A stretch of DNA of 64,000 nt from Paenibacillus_V sp046244365 (GTDB taxonomy: Bacteria > Bacillota > Bacilli > Paenibacillales > NBRC-103111). The notes beneath the pieces were generated by a model, which was not told the origin of the DNA, searched no databases, and worked only from the letters and a program-made list of their open reading frames with translations. Position 1 is the first letter of the stretch. Each line of letters opens with the position of its first letter. The stretch spans positions 7,502,001-7,566,000 of the forward strand of contig NZ_CP176395.1 of assembly GCF_046244365.1 (NCBI RefSeq), read 5' to 3'. The position numbers and the translations under genes are program-made. Below, one piece after another: positions 37,061 to 45,967 of the stretch.

Positions 37061-38218
37061 ATGAACGCCAACAGCCTGCAGCAGTCAAGTCAGGAGCATA
37101 ACCATCAAGCACAACCGAAAACATGGGAACAGCTCGAAACGCCTTGCATCATTATCGACGCAGCCAAAATGAACGCCAACATCCGCACGATGGCGGATAT
37201 CGCAGCCAAAAACGGCGTCAGCCTTCGTCCGCACGCCAAAACGCATAAGCTGCCGTCCGTCGCCAAGCTGCAGCTGGAGGCTGGAGCCGTAGGGATCACC
37301 GTGGCTAAAGTTTCCGAAGCGGAGGTTATGGCTGCTGGCGGAATCGGGAATATTTTTATTGCGTACCCGCTTGTCGCCACATCCAAAATCGAGCGCGCAA
37401 TTACGCTCAGCCAGCAAATCGATCTGATTCTGGCGGTCGACAGCCTTGAAGGGGCGCAGCGGCTTTCGGCAGCGGCTAAAGCCCGCAACCATACGCTCAA
37501 CGTTCGGCTCGAAATCGATACGGGACTTCGCCGCACCGGCGTGCTGTTCGAGAACGCCGTTCAGCTCGCCAAGCAAATACACGATATGGAGCATCTCCAA
37601 TTGAGCGGAATCTATACGTTCCGCGGCGCGCTCCAGAACGGCAAAGCGACGCTCGACCGGCGCAGCGCCGGCCATGAGGAAGGCGAGCTTATGGTGCGCT
37701 TGGCTGACCAAATGCGCGGCGAAGGCGTGCCGATCGTCGACGTCAGCGTCGGTTCGACGCCGACCGGGGCCTATGCGGCCGAGGTGAAGGGCGTCACGGA
37801 AATTCGTCCGGGCACTTACGTTTACCAAGACCGGATGCAAGCGCGCTTGGAAGTATGCGGCATCGACGAGTGCGCGGGATACGTCCTCGCAACCGTCGTC
37901 AGCAGGCCGAGCGAAACGCTCGCGATTATCGACGGCGGCAGCAAAACGTTCGCCACCGACGTGCAGCCAAACGCGGAGCCTCTGCTGCTGCAAGGCTTCG
38001 GCCACTTTATCGAAGCGCCGGACGCCGTATTGGAGCGCATGTCCGAGGAGCACGGCATGGTACGTCTGACGGCTGCCCACGACTGGAAGCCCGGCGACCG
38101 CGTGCGCGTCATCCCGAACCACATTTGCAGCACGGTTAATCTGCATAACAAGGTGTACTTCGCCGACGGCGACCGCTTCGGCGAAACGCCGGTACTCGCG
38201 CGGGGTATGCTGGAGTAA
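37061..38218 (+). CDS. D-threonine aldolase / D-serine dehydratase-fold PLP enzyme
   Basis: A 385-aa enzyme of the fold-III (alanine racemase N-terminal) DSD1/D-TA family. The PLP lysine is in LRPHAKTHK near residue 66. The C-terminal metal site is the H-x-C pair in PNHICSTVN. YIFRGALQNG-like IYTFRGALQNG and VSVGSTPTGAYA form the phosphate cup. Such enzymes deaminate or cleave beta-hydroxy-D-amino acids (D-serine, D-threonine, 3-hydroxyaspartate), giving oxo acids or enamines. The RidA gene in the same cluster would clear the enamine. Confidence 0.88.
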   Translation: MNANSLQQSSQEHNHQAQPKTWEQLETPCIIIDAAKMNANIRTMADIAAKNGVSLRPHAKTHKLPSVAKLQLEAGAVGITVAKVSEAEVMAAGGIGNIFIAYPLVATSKIERAITLSQQIDLILAVDSLEGAQRLSAAAKARNHTLNVRLEIDTGLRRTGVLFENAVQLAKQIHDMEHLQLSGIYTFRGALQNGKATLDRRSAGHEEGELMVRLADQMRGEGVPIVDVSVGSTPTGAYAAEVKGVTEIRPGTYVYQDRMQARLEVCGIDECAGYVLATVVSRPSETLAIIDGGSKTFATDVQPNAEPLLLQGFGHFIEAPDAVLERMSEEHGMVRLTAAHDWKPGDRVRVIPNHICSTVNLHNKVYFADGDRFGETPVLARGMLE

Positions 38219-38417
38219 ACTGCGAGCGCTATGGCAACGGGCCATGGGCTTGGGGGCTGCGCTCGCTGTTTCGGCACTAACGCGATTCAGTGCGTGCGGC
38301 GGTGAGGACATAGCGCTTGGGGCACGGTGCTACGGAGCGTGCTATCCGGTTTCAGCTTGCCCAGCAAGGATAAGCGGATTTTGAAAGCCGCGCTGTGCAC
38401 GCTTGCACTTTTTTCAA

Positions 38418-38511
38418 GGTTACTGGGGTTACTGGGGTTACTGGGGTTACTGGGGTTACTGGGGTTACTGGGGTTACTGGGGTTACTGGGGTTACTGGGG
38501 TTACTGGGGTT
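38418..38511. repeat. 9-bp tandem array (GGTTACTGG), about 10 copies
   Basis: Pure GGTTACTGG tandem. Because 9 is three codons, it encodes Leu-Leu-Gly repeats on plus and Thr-Pro-Val repeats on minus in false ORFs without ribosome binding sites. Highly prone to slippage. Confidence 0.95.
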
Positions 38512-38567
38512 GAGGTTAGCCTAAGGTTTCGTAGTTTCGCAGACCTAAAAGTTACTTTGGGCACGCG

Positions 38568-38775
38568 TTAGTGAACACAAGTTCACTATTAGTGAACGTA
38601 ACTTCATTATTTTGGCTCAATAGCTTGATGTTCTGGCGGTTAGTGAACCAAACGTCGCTATTCGGCCGTTAAGTTCACTAATAGTTACGTTTGGTTCACT
38701 ATTCCACTCAGATTGCACTTTAGGGTCCGATTTAATGAACTTAGGTTCACTAATAGTGAATGGAAGTTCATTAAA
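38568..38775. repeat. Cluster of TTCACTA/TAGTGAA palindromic words
   Basis: At least seven copies in both orientations, including two near-palindromes (GTTCACTATTAGTGAAC at about 38580-38596 and GGTTCACTAATAGTGAA near 38745-38761). They lie upstream of the D-aminoacylase gene. They could be operator-like sites or a mobile intergenic repeat. Confidence 0.6.
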
Positions 38776-38864
38776 CAAAAAAATCTAATTTACCTTTGCT
38801 CTCCACCTTGCCCTTCCCTTTTTGCTATTTACCTTTACTCACTGCCTTGTCCTTTGCTTTGTAT

Positions 38865-38935
38865 CATCTGCTCTTTACCTTTGCTCTTTACCTTTGCTCT
38901 TTACCTTTGCTCTTTACCTTTACTCTCTACCTGTA
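38865..38935. repeat. Polypyrimidine 13-bp tandem repeat
   Basis: CTCTTTACCTTTG repeated about four times, with degenerate copies back to about 38795. Non-coding; ends about 70 bp upstream of the D-aminoacylase ribosome binding site. Confidence 0.7.
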
Positions 38936-39019
38936 GTCTGCATGCTTCTTAGAATCAAGCTTCTCCTACACCAACTTAGACTCTCAACATTCAGCTAACT
39001 AGCTAAGGAGGCATTTCCC

Positions 39020-40630
39020 ATGCTCGATCTCATATTGAAAAACGGCAAAGTCGTCGACGGAACCGGCAACCCTTGGTTTTACGGGGATGTCGGCGTGAAG
39101 GACGGCGTCATCGTTTCCGTCGGCTCGGTCGATCAGGAAGCGCGGCGTACGATCGACGTGAAGCGGAACGTGATCTCCCCCGGCTTTATCGACGGCCACT
39201 GCCACTCCGACCTTATGCTGATCGACAACCCGCTCAGCGAAATCAAGCTGCAGCAAGGCGTCACGACCGAGGTCGTCGGCAACTGCGGGCTCGCTCCCGC
39301 GCCGTTCTTCAAGAGCCAGGCGGAGCTGCTGCAGAGCTACGTGCAGCCGGTGCTCGGCAGCACAAGCTGGGAATGGCCGTGGGAAACGGTCGGCCAGTAC
39401 ATGGACGTCCTCGGCAAGTCCCGTCCCGCCGAGAATGTCGCGACCTATGTCGCACATGGCGCGCTGCGCATCGCAGTCATGGGCTTCGCTAAGCGGCCGG
39501 CGACCAAAGAGGAGCTTGAACGGATGAAGCTGCTGCTGGAGGAAGGAATGAAAGCCGGCGCGATCGGCTTCTCCATCGGGCTGCTTTACGCGCCGGGCAG
39601 CTACACCTCCAAAGAGGAGATCGCCGAGCTCTGCCGCGTGCTGCCGAAGTATAACGGCTTGTTCTCGACGCACATTCGCGGGGAAGGCAATAACCTGATT
39701 CCGTCGGTAAAGGAAGTCATATGGATTGCCGAGCAAGCGGGCGTTTCGCTGCATGTCAGCCATCTGAAAGCAGCAGGCAAACGCAACTGGGGAAAAGTGC
39801 TTGAGGCGCTGGAGCTGATCGAGGACGCCCGTTCGCGCGGCATGGATGTGACATGCGACGTTTATCCGTATTCCGCCGGTTCCACGACGCTGACGACTGT
39901 ACTTCCGCCATGGACCTTGGAAGGCGGCATTACGGCTACCCTTGACCGGTTCCGCGACCCGCAGCTCCGCAAGCGCATTAAAGAAGAGCTTGGCCAGGAG
40001 CAGGACGACTGGGATAACCTCGTCTGCTCGACCGGCTGGGAGAGCGTCATTATTTCGAACGTGCAGCGTGCCGAGAACAAAGCCTACGAAGGAAGGCACA
40101 TCGCCGAAATCAGCGAGCTTCGCGGCCAGCATCCGGTGGACTGCATGATGGATCTCCTTCTGGAGGAAGACGGCAAAATATCGATCGTCTACTTCCACAT
40201 GTCCGATACAGACGTGGAGCAGGTCGTCTGCTGGGAAAAGGCGCTGATCGCCTCCGACAGCCTGGGCTGCGAAACCGGCAAGCCGCATCCGCGCTTGTAC
40301 GGCACGTTCCCGCGCGTATTCGCCCGCTATGTCCGCGAGAAAAAACTGCTGTCGCTGGAGCAAGCCGTCCGTAAAGTGACGTCGTTCCCGGTGCAGCGCT
40401 TCAAGCTCGGCAAGCGCGGACTGCTTGTGCCCGGCTACGCCGCCGACCTGGCGGTTTTCGATCTCGATACGATCGTCGACAAAGCTACCTTTCAAGAGCC
40501 GCGCCAGTATCCGGACGGCATTTCGCACGTCGTCGTCGGCGGCGAGCTGACGATGGAGCACGGCAAGCATACGACCGCAAGACCCGGCGAGCTGATCAGA
40601 GCCCATTCTTGCTGCTCGCACTCGCACTGA
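39020..40630 (+). CDS. N-acyl-D-amino-acid deacylase (D-aminoacylase)
   Basis: A 536-aa amidohydrolase. ATG follows AAGGAGG. Metal ligands: GFIDGHCHSD (HxH), the bridging Cys in EVVGNCG, STHIRGE and LHVSHLKAAG; IASDS carries the catalytic Asp. It hydrolyses N-acyl-D-amino acids (or related N-carbamoyl compounds), liberating D-amino acids for the PLP enzyme encoded upstream. The C-terminus ends in an unusual Cys/His tail, HSCCSHSH, absent from the usual family end, which may bind metal. Separated from the PLP gene by 800 bp of repeats, so it may have its own promoter. Confidence 0.9.
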   Translation: MLDLILKNGKVVDGTGNPWFYGDVGVKDGVIVSVGSVDQEARRTIDVKRNVISPGFIDGHCHSDLMLIDNPLSEIKLQQGVTTEVVGNCGLAPAPFFKSQAELLQSYVQPVLGSTSWEWPWETVGQYMDVLGKSRPAENVATYVAHGALRIAVMGFAKRPATKEELERMKLLLEEGMKAGAIGFSIGLLYAPGSYTSKEEIAELCRVLPKYNGLFSTHIRGEGNNLIPSVKEVIWIAEQAGVSLHVSHLKAAGKRNWGKVLEALELIEDARSRGMDVTCDVYPYSAGSTTLTTVLPPWTLEGGITATLDRFRDPQLRKRIKEELGQEQDDWDNLVCSTGWESVIISNVQRAENKAYEGRHIAEISELRGQHPVDCMMDLLLEEDGKISIVYFHMSDTDVEQVVCWEKALIASDSLGCETGKPHPRLYGTFPRVFARYVREKKLLSLEQAVRKVTSFPVQRFKLGKRGLLVPGYAADLAVFDLDTIVDKATFQEPRQYPDGISHVVVGGELTMEHGKHTTARPGELIRAHSCCSHSH

Positions 40631-40689
40631 TTGTTCTTTCCCCTCTCGGCTATGGCGTGGATAACAGCCGCTGCAATGGAGACGATCTC

Positions 40690-40800
40690 GTCCCAAAGAA
40701 CATGAGGCTGTCTGCATCACGCACTGCCACACCGCGGTTTTCTGCATCATGCAATGCCCCACACAGTGGGTATAGCTCGCAATGCAGAAAGACCTCCCAG
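40690..40800. repeat. Inverted CTGCAT/ATGCAG repeat element
   Basis: TTCTGCATCATGCAATGCCCCAC on the left can pair with GCAATGCAGAAA on the right, and CTGCATCACGCACTGCC is a further copy. Non-coding gap between D-aminoacylase and RidA genes. Confidence 0.45.
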
Positions 40801-40849
40801 AAAGCGGCAGCAGTAATAAACTAAATTTCACGAACAGGAGGTGCCTTTC

Positions 40850-41314
40850 ATGGCACTTATCGAAAAACGTTTGCAAGAGCTTGGCATCGAGCTTCCCCCT
40901 TCGCCGATCCCTCGCTTCTCGTATATTCCGTGCAACCAAAGCGGCAATATGCTCTACTTGTCCGGTCAAGTCGCTTTTCGCGACGAGAAGCTGATCTACG
41001 AAGGAAAGCTGGGCAGGGAGGTCACGATCGAGCAAGGGCAGGAAGCCGCCCGCCAGTGCGTCCTGAACTGCCTGGCCGTGATGAAAGGGCATCTGGGCGA
41101 TTTGGACCGCGTAGTCAAAATCGTCAAAATGCTCGCATTCGTGAACAGCGCGCCGGAATTTTGCCAGCAGCCGCTCGTCATTAACGGCGCTTCGGATTTG
41201 TTGATCGACGTATTCGGCGAAAACGGCCGGCACGCCCGCTCCGCCATCGGTACCAGCGACCTGCCGTTACACACGCCGGTCGAGGTTGAACTGATCGTCG
41301 AAATTAGAGATTAG
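40850..41314 (+). CDS. ridA: RidA family enamine/imine deaminase
   Basis: A 154-aa YjgF/YER057c/UK114 protein of the longer subclass. Blocks: IPCNQSGNMLYLSGQVAF, QEAARQCVLNCLAVMKGHLGDLDRVVKIVKMLAFVNSAPEF, ARSAIGTSDLPLHTPVEVELIVEIRD; the conserved Arg is in HARSAIG. ATG at 40850 has AGGAGGTG. In this cluster it would hydrolyse reactive enamines made by the PLP dehydratase. Confidence 0.9.
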   Translation: MALIEKRLQELGIELPPSPIPRFSYIPCNQSGNMLYLSGQVAFRDEKLIYEGKLGREVTIEQGQEAARQCVLNCLAVMKGHLGDLDRVVKIVKMLAFVNSAPEFCQQPLVINGASDLLIDVFGENGRHARSAIGTSDLPLHTPVEVELIVEIRD

Positions 41315-41392
41315 AGACTATTTACTGTCGTTGCTTTCGCCTCCTCCTTTGATACAATGGATTAAAAACGTACCTTAGTTGGAGGTAAAATC

Positions 41393-42532
41393 ATGACAGA
41401 CATTCGTCAATTGCACGCAGACGAAATGAGCGACGCGGTTCGGCTTGCCGATTTCGTATTCCGCGATCAAGAGCACATTTCGATGGGAGAAGCGTTCCCG
41501 CTTGTCTTTTCGCCTAGCTTGGGCCAGTCGTTCGGGGCTTTCGAGGACGGCAAGCTCGTCGCCTTCGTAGGCATCGTCCCTTGGACCATACATGCAGGTC
41601 CTGCGCAATTGAACATATATTCGCTGGGTGCCGTTTGCACGCATCCGGACTACCGCGGCAAAGGATATGCCGGCAAGATCCTCGAGCTCGTCAAACGGCA
41701 TGTGCGCAAAGCCGGCGCTTCCCTGCTGCTTGTTTCGGGCGACCGCTCGCTGTATACGCGCACCCATTGTTATCACTACGGCAGCTTCAACCGTTACTCG
41801 CTCAAGCCGGAGCACGCTGCCGCCATCGCGGCGCAAAGCGCCGGTTACAGCATTCGCGAGCTTGCCTCGAGCGATTGGTTCACGCTTCATGAGCTTGCCG
41901 CTTCGAGAACCGTCCGCTACGAGCAGAGCGTTTCCGAGCTGGCGTTGCTGATTCACGCTCAGGCGGTAGCCAGCTGCTACAAGCAGGAGCACCGGACGCT
42001 TATCGCGGAAAAAGACGGCAAGGCGATTGCTTTCGCTGTCGTTGCCGCTCCCGGCAAATTCAAGCCGCTGGGCGACCCGCAATTGATCGAATGGGCGGGG
42101 GATGCCCATGCGGCTGCGGCGATTTTCGCCGAAGCGATGACTCGTTATTCCTTGCAACAGCTTGACATCGCCGTGTCTTGGCAGGACGCCGCCCTGCAGC
42201 AAGCACTTCTGGATGCGCCCTATCAGGCCGGCCGGAACAACGGGACCGTATTCGTCACCGACCCTCAGCTGCTGCTGGAGCAGTTGACGCCGTATTGGAA
42301 CGGCGCCATCGATACGCAAAGGGGCGAACTGACGATTACGCCCGCCGCGGAAGACCGCTCCGAGCTTCACATCGGGCCGGACACGATCAGCTTGACGCCG
42401 CAAGAGCTCGTCTCCGTGCTGTTCGACGCCGAGCCGAAGCTTTCGCAGCAGCCTTCGCCGGAGCTTCAGGAGCGGTTGTCCGCTTTGTTCCCGATCCCGT
42501 TCCCTTTTGCGAGCGGCTTGAATTTCGTGTAA
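41393..42532 (+). CDS. Eis-like GNAT N-acetyltransferase
   Basis: A 379-aa protein. The N-terminal GNAT domain has the acetyl-CoA loop VCTHPDYRGKGYAGKI near residues 80-95. A second GNAT-like half and a C-terminal SCP2-like domain (LHIGPDTISLTPQELVSVLF) follow, as in Eis-type enzymes. Starts after TTGGAGG. Substrate unknown; family members acetylate amines of aminoglycosides or small molecules. Confidence 0.82.
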   Translation: MTDIRQLHADEMSDAVRLADFVFRDQEHISMGEAFPLVFSPSLGQSFGAFEDGKLVAFVGIVPWTIHAGPAQLNIYSLGAVCTHPDYRGKGYAGKILELVKRHVRKAGASLLLVSGDRSLYTRTHCYHYGSFNRYSLKPEHAAAIAAQSAGYSIRELASSDWFTLHELAASRTVRYEQSVSELALLIHAQAVASCYKQEHRTLIAEKDGKAIAFAVVAAPGKFKPLGDPQLIEWAGDAHAAAAIFAEAMTRYSLQQLDIAVSWQDAALQQALLDAPYQAGRNNGTVFVTDPQLLLEQLTPYWNGAIDTQRGELTITPAAEDRSELHIGPDTISLTPQELVSVLFDAEPKLSQQPSPELQERLSALFPIPFPFASGLNFV

Positions 42533-42540
42533 CATATCCC

Positions 42541-42580
42541 AAAAAGAAGCCGGCTCCGCTAAGGAGACCGGCTTCTTTTT
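42541..42580. terminator. Intrinsic terminator
   Basis: AAAAAGAAGCCGG/CCGGCTTCTTTTTT stem directly after the acetyltransferase gene. Confidence 0.9.
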
Positions 42581-42596
42581 TGAGAATTCCCACATA

Positions 42597-42997
42597 TTAC
42601 GAAATCGCCTTACTCGCCGGCCTCTGCGTAATGAAACACCCAGCGGGCTCGCTATACGCCGATGTCCAGCCCGGTTCTTCCGCCGAAACGGTTCCGAAAG
42701 CTCTGCCCTCAGCATCGAGCGCAACGGCAAGCGTTCGCCCAGCGATACTCGTTCCGCTCGTAAGCGAACGTCTCGCCATCGTCGTCGAACAAACGGAATC
42801 GGCCCGGAGCCGTACCGAAATGATGCAGCTCCAGCGGCACGGACTCGCCCATGCGCGGCGCATGCTGCCGTTCCGGCATAAGCGGGATAATGGCGCCGTC
42901 CCGCACGAAGACGGGAATGCGTTCCATCCACGGACTTACCTTGACGGTTCGCCCGCCTTCGACGCGCTCGCCCGTTTCGAAATCCGAGAAATAGAAC
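42597..42997 (-). pseudogene. C-terminal remnant of a GH31 alpha-glucosidase/xylosidase
   Basis: Reads WFYFSDFETGERVEGG then WMERIPVFVRDGAIIPLMPE, a hallmark of the GH31 beta-sandwich after the barrel. FRLFDDDGETFAYERNEY follows, then a frame change near 42750 to an end in CFITQRPASKAIS. The catalytic barrel is missing: the remnant stops abruptly at 42998, where a dispersed repeat (ATCAGCGGAGGATA) begins. About 130 codons are left. Confidence 0.75.
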
Positions 42998-43069
42998 CAT
43001 CAGCGGAGGATACCTTTCTGAAAAAAGCCATCTAACCGGGACGATGCGGCTAACCGTTAACAGCAGCCT

Positions 43070-43947
43070 TTATATAGAAGCCATCCTGTGCCTATACAGC
43101 TCTCCTGCCAGCTTCTCCAGCCTCTCCTTGACCAAAATACTCCCCGAGTACCGTTCCGGAATCCCGTCATACCCGTAATAGACGCCTGCCAGCCCGCCGG
43201 CAATCGCACCGATCGTATCGGAATCGCCTCCCAGGTTCGCCGCCTTCTGCACGACCTCCTCGAAGGAAGCCGCATGCAGCAAACAGTGAAGCACCCAGCG
43301 GAACGTGTCCACGACAAACCCGCTTGGCTCGCAGTCAGGCGTGCCGAGAAGGGTCGGCCCGTATAGGGTGCCGGCCGTTTCCAGCTCGAGCGCCGGCTTA
43401 AGCTCTTCCCCCTCGAGTAGTCTGCGGGCGATCCGGCAATAGATCTGGCAAGCCTCGGAGGCGAGCTCGTCGTAGTGCGTCATTTTGGACTGCAGCCTCG
43501 CCGCCTTCTCCATATCGGCCTGCCGCGGATACGCGAGCGCAACCGGCAAGCAGCGCATAAGCGAGCCGTTGCCGGCACTTAGGCCCAAGTCCATATCCGC
43601 CAGGAATGAAGCCTCGAACCAATTGCCGTTATAATTGCGGAACGTCTGACGAATGATCGTGCCGATGTCCTTGGGATCGGAACGGTACCAAGACAAGAAC
43701 CTTTCGCCGATGCTGGAATCGGCTCCTCCGGTCGCTCCAAAATGCCCTCCGCTACGCCTATCGTCATCATCGTATCGTCGGTCACTTCCCCGGGCTGCAG
43801 ATTCCATACGCCGCCGCCGATGATTTCCATCAAGTAACCGTACTGCTGCCGAATCTCTCCGGCCGACATAAACTCGGTCGTCCCGCCGAGGGCGTCCCCG
43901 ACGGCTACCCCGAACAAGCCGCCCTTAATCCGGTTTTCCAAGCTCAT
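43070..43947 (-). pseudogene. ADP-ribosylglycohydrolase family gene with one frameshift
   Basis: The N-terminal part starts at 43947 (ATG with GGAGGGAA) and reads MSLENRIKGGLFGVAVGDALGG to TDDTMMTIGVAEGILERPEEP, including the metal-binding TDDT. Near 43722 the frame slips by one base and continues as DSSIGERFLSWYRSDPKDIG to the stop at 43070, including GNGSLMR and the second metal motif GGDSDTIGAIAGGLAG. About 292 codons in all, normal for PF03747. It overlaps nadR by ATGA. The enzyme removes ADP-ribose from proteins or small molecules. Either a genuine inactivation or a sequencing error; every key motif is intact. Confidence 0.82.
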
Positions 43948-44981
43948 TCCGTTCCCTCCAATTGATCGGACCACAGATTGCCGATGCTGCGGTATTTCCG
44001 GTAGGCCTTCAGGACAGCCTTTACCTTCCGCTCCCGCTCCTCGACATTTCCGGAGAGCGCGATGAACGGAATTTTCCGAACCGTCAAATCCGCGATAATC
44101 CTCTTCTGAAACATACCGCGATGCATTTCGCCGGAACGGTCCCACGTATCGTCGTACGGAATGTCGTCCATGCAGACGAAAACGAGATCATACCGGGATG
44201 CCGCCTGCCCAGCCAGCTCCGTCAACCGCGGCACCGCCATGCCGTGGTAATCGAGCGAAAACATGAATGTCGTGATCGCATTCGTATCCACGAACAAATA
44301 GTCCCGCCCCTCTTGCAGCATCCGTTCCTCCCGCTCCACATGGCCCTCGGCCAGTTCCGCCAGCTGTTCGGCCGATAGCCGCCGATCGACCTGATGCTTC
44401 TCCCAATACTCCCTGCCGTATTCCGGCATCCATACCGTTTGGAACGATTCCGCCAACCGTGCGGCGATCGTCGTTTTGCCCGTCGAAGGCGCCCCGAGAA
44501 AGACGACCGACGTGATCAGGTCGCGGTATACGATCGAATGAACGAACGCTCGATTTGCAAAAGGATCGCGGCGTACCGCCGTACCGGAAACGGGCACCCG
44601 CTCCCTTTTGCTGTCCACCATCCTGTTTACGGCACCCAGAGCGCGGCTCATATGATCGCCATAAAACTCGCTCGAATAGAAATGCGTAACCCGCCTGCCT
44701 CCTAGCAGCCCCCTTATATAGTCCTCGTGCATCCGTTTAATTTCCGGCGTATCCCCGATTTCCACCGGTCCGTCCCACGCCTCTATCACTTCCGCCGCCG
44801 GGTACAGAGCCCGAATCCAGCCTGCGCGAACCGTGAGCGGAATGTCCGTCGTTTCCGGGCAGTCGTAGATGACGACGATCACTTCGTCCATTTCCGCGAT
44901 CGCCATTTCGACCACCAGCTGATGCCCGCGGTGAAACGGGGCGAATTTTCCTAGCGTCAACCCGGTTTTTCGGTTTGTCAT
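43944..44981 (-). CDS. nadR: NadR-like NMN adenylyltransferase / ribosylnicotinamide kinase
   Basis: A 345-aa bifunctional enzyme lacking the N-terminal repressor HTH of enteric NadR. The adenylyltransferase has LGKFAPFHRGHQ and SGTAVRRDP; the kinase has P-loop GAPSTGKTT, EYGREYW, and FVCMDDIPYDDTWDRSG. It phosphorylates nicotinamide riboside and adenylates NMN to NAD. It lies 51 bp after pnuC and overlaps the ADP-ribosylglycohydrolase gene, forming an NAD salvage and ADP-ribose operon. Confidence 0.9.
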   Translation of the reverse strand: MTNRKTGLTLGKFAPFHRGHQLVVEMAIAEMDEVIVVIYDCPETTDIPLTVRAGWIRALYPAAEVIEAWDGPVEIGDTPEIKRMHEDYIRGLLGGRRVTHFYSSEFYGDHMSRALGAVNRMVDSKRERVPVSGTAVRRDPFANRAFVHSIVYRDLITSVVFLGAPSTGKTTIAARLAESFQTVWMPEYGREYWEKHQVDRRLSAEQLAELAEGHVEREERMLQEGRDYLFVDTNAITTFMFSLDYHGMAVPRLTELAGQAASRYDLVFVCMDDIPYDDTWDRSGEMHRGMFQKRIIADLTVRKIPFIALSGNVEERERKVKAVLKAYRKYRSIGNLWSDQLEGTE

Positions 44982-45032
44982 CGCGTTTTCCTCCTGTGCC
45001 GCTTCTTAATTCTTTTCGTTACGGATTACGCA

Positions 45033-45692
45033 CTACCTCGAAACGGCCGCCTCCGCACCTGCTGAGCCCCGTCGTTCGAACTCCCGCTTCCAGCCGACCA
45101 ATCCTGCTATGGCAATACCCAGGAATATGACATATAGGAAGGAAAACGTATAGAGCTCCTTATAGGCGTACATTCCGATAGACAAAACGTCGACGGCGAT
45201 CCAGAAATACCAGCTTTCCAGCTTTTTGGCGGATAACAGAAACTGGGCGGCGATGCTGAGGATCGCGACGAAGGCGTCCATGTAGGGAATGGAAGCATCC
45301 GTATGATTCGCCAGCCAATAGCCCCAACCTCCTGTCGCGGCAATCAGAAAAACTGCCAGCCACAAACCCAAACGTCCGGTTATGCGCGTTGTCGGCCGCA
45401 CGCTGGCGGCGCCCCGTTTGGTCAGCCACACGACCCAGCCTTGAATGCTCAGCGCGAAAAAAAAGATTTGCAGCGTCATATCCGCATACAGCTTTACCTC
45501 GTAGAACATGAAGAAGAAGCAAACGACGCTGATCAGTCCGACCGGCCAGCACCATATGTTTTGGCGGGCGGTCCACCAGACGCTGAGCAGCCCTGTCGCT
45601 GAAGCGACGATTTCCAGCGGTGTGGACGATGTCGCGTAGGCTATGCCGAACATGACCGCCATTAGCGCCGCTACCGTATACCATCTGTTCAT
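45033..45692 (-). CDS. pnuC: PnuC nicotinamide riboside transporter
   Basis: A 219-aa seven-segment membrane protein. The ATG at 45692 lies after GAGGAGG. Family signatures: WWTARQNIWCWPVGLISVV, QIFFFALSIQGWVVW, the Trp-rich SWYFWIAVDVLSIGMYAYK near the C-terminus. It carries nicotinamide riboside by facilitated diffusion, trapped by the NadR kinase encoded next. Confidence 0.92.
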   Translation of the reverse strand: MNRWYTVAALMAVMFGIAYATSSTPLEIVASATGLLSVWWTARQNIWCWPVGLISVVCFFFMFYEVKLYADMTLQIFFFALSIQGWVVWLTKRGAASVRPTTRITGRLGLWLAVFLIAATGGWGYWLANHTDASIPYMDAFVAILSIAAQFLLSAKKLESWYFWIAVDVLSIGMYAYKELYTFSFLYVIFLGIAIAGLVGWKREFERRGSAGAEAAVSR

Positions 45693-45725
45693 GGTTAATT
45701 CCTCCTCGGCCAATTCAATATACTC

Positions 45726-45754
45726 ATTATGACATTATTAAAATGCGTCGTCAA
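45726..45754 (-). promoter_or_regulatory. Sigma-A type promoter of the pnuC operon
   Basis: Minus strand TTGACG (45749-45754), 17-bp spacer, CATAAT (45726-45731), about 35 bp upstream of the pnuC ATG. Confidence 0.65.
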
Positions 45755-45771
45755 CATGAAAATGGTTTGTT

Positions 45772-45806
45772 AAGAAAAAAAGGAGCTGCCGTTTGGCAAG
45801 CTCCTC
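45772..45806 (-). terminator. Intrinsic terminator
   Basis: AGGAGCTTGCC/GGCAGCTCCT stem followed on the minus strand by a T7 run. It closes the minus-strand transcription coming from the gene-remnant region on its right. Confidence 0.75.
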
Positions 45807-45835
45807 CGTTATCGTTCTTTGTTGGACTAAAACCA

Positions 45836-45889
45836 AGCTGCGCTTGTGGGCATCGTGCAACTTTCATAACTTGAACAGTTTACTATCAA
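45836..45889. repeat. 54-bp direct repeat, left copy
   Basis: Matches 48715-48769 at nearly every position (AGCTGCGCTTGT, GGCATCGTGCAACTT, CATAACTTGA, CAGTTTACT). The two copies flank the AT-rich island in the same orientation. Confidence 0.75.
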
Positions 45890-45967
45890 AACCCTCCCTT
45901 AACTTCGTTTGGATTGGGAGGTTTAATCGGTATAATCATTTCATTTATTACTACGGTAGTGTTTCCG

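Noticed and set aside
38999..41233. 744-codon minus-strand open frame
   Set aside because: Shadow of the D-aminoacylase and RidA genes, which carry clear active-site motifs and ribosome binding sites.
41375..43000. 541-codon minus-strand open frame
   Set aside because: Antisense to the acetyltransferase; its low-complexity Arg-rich translation crosses a terminator and the GH31 remnant.
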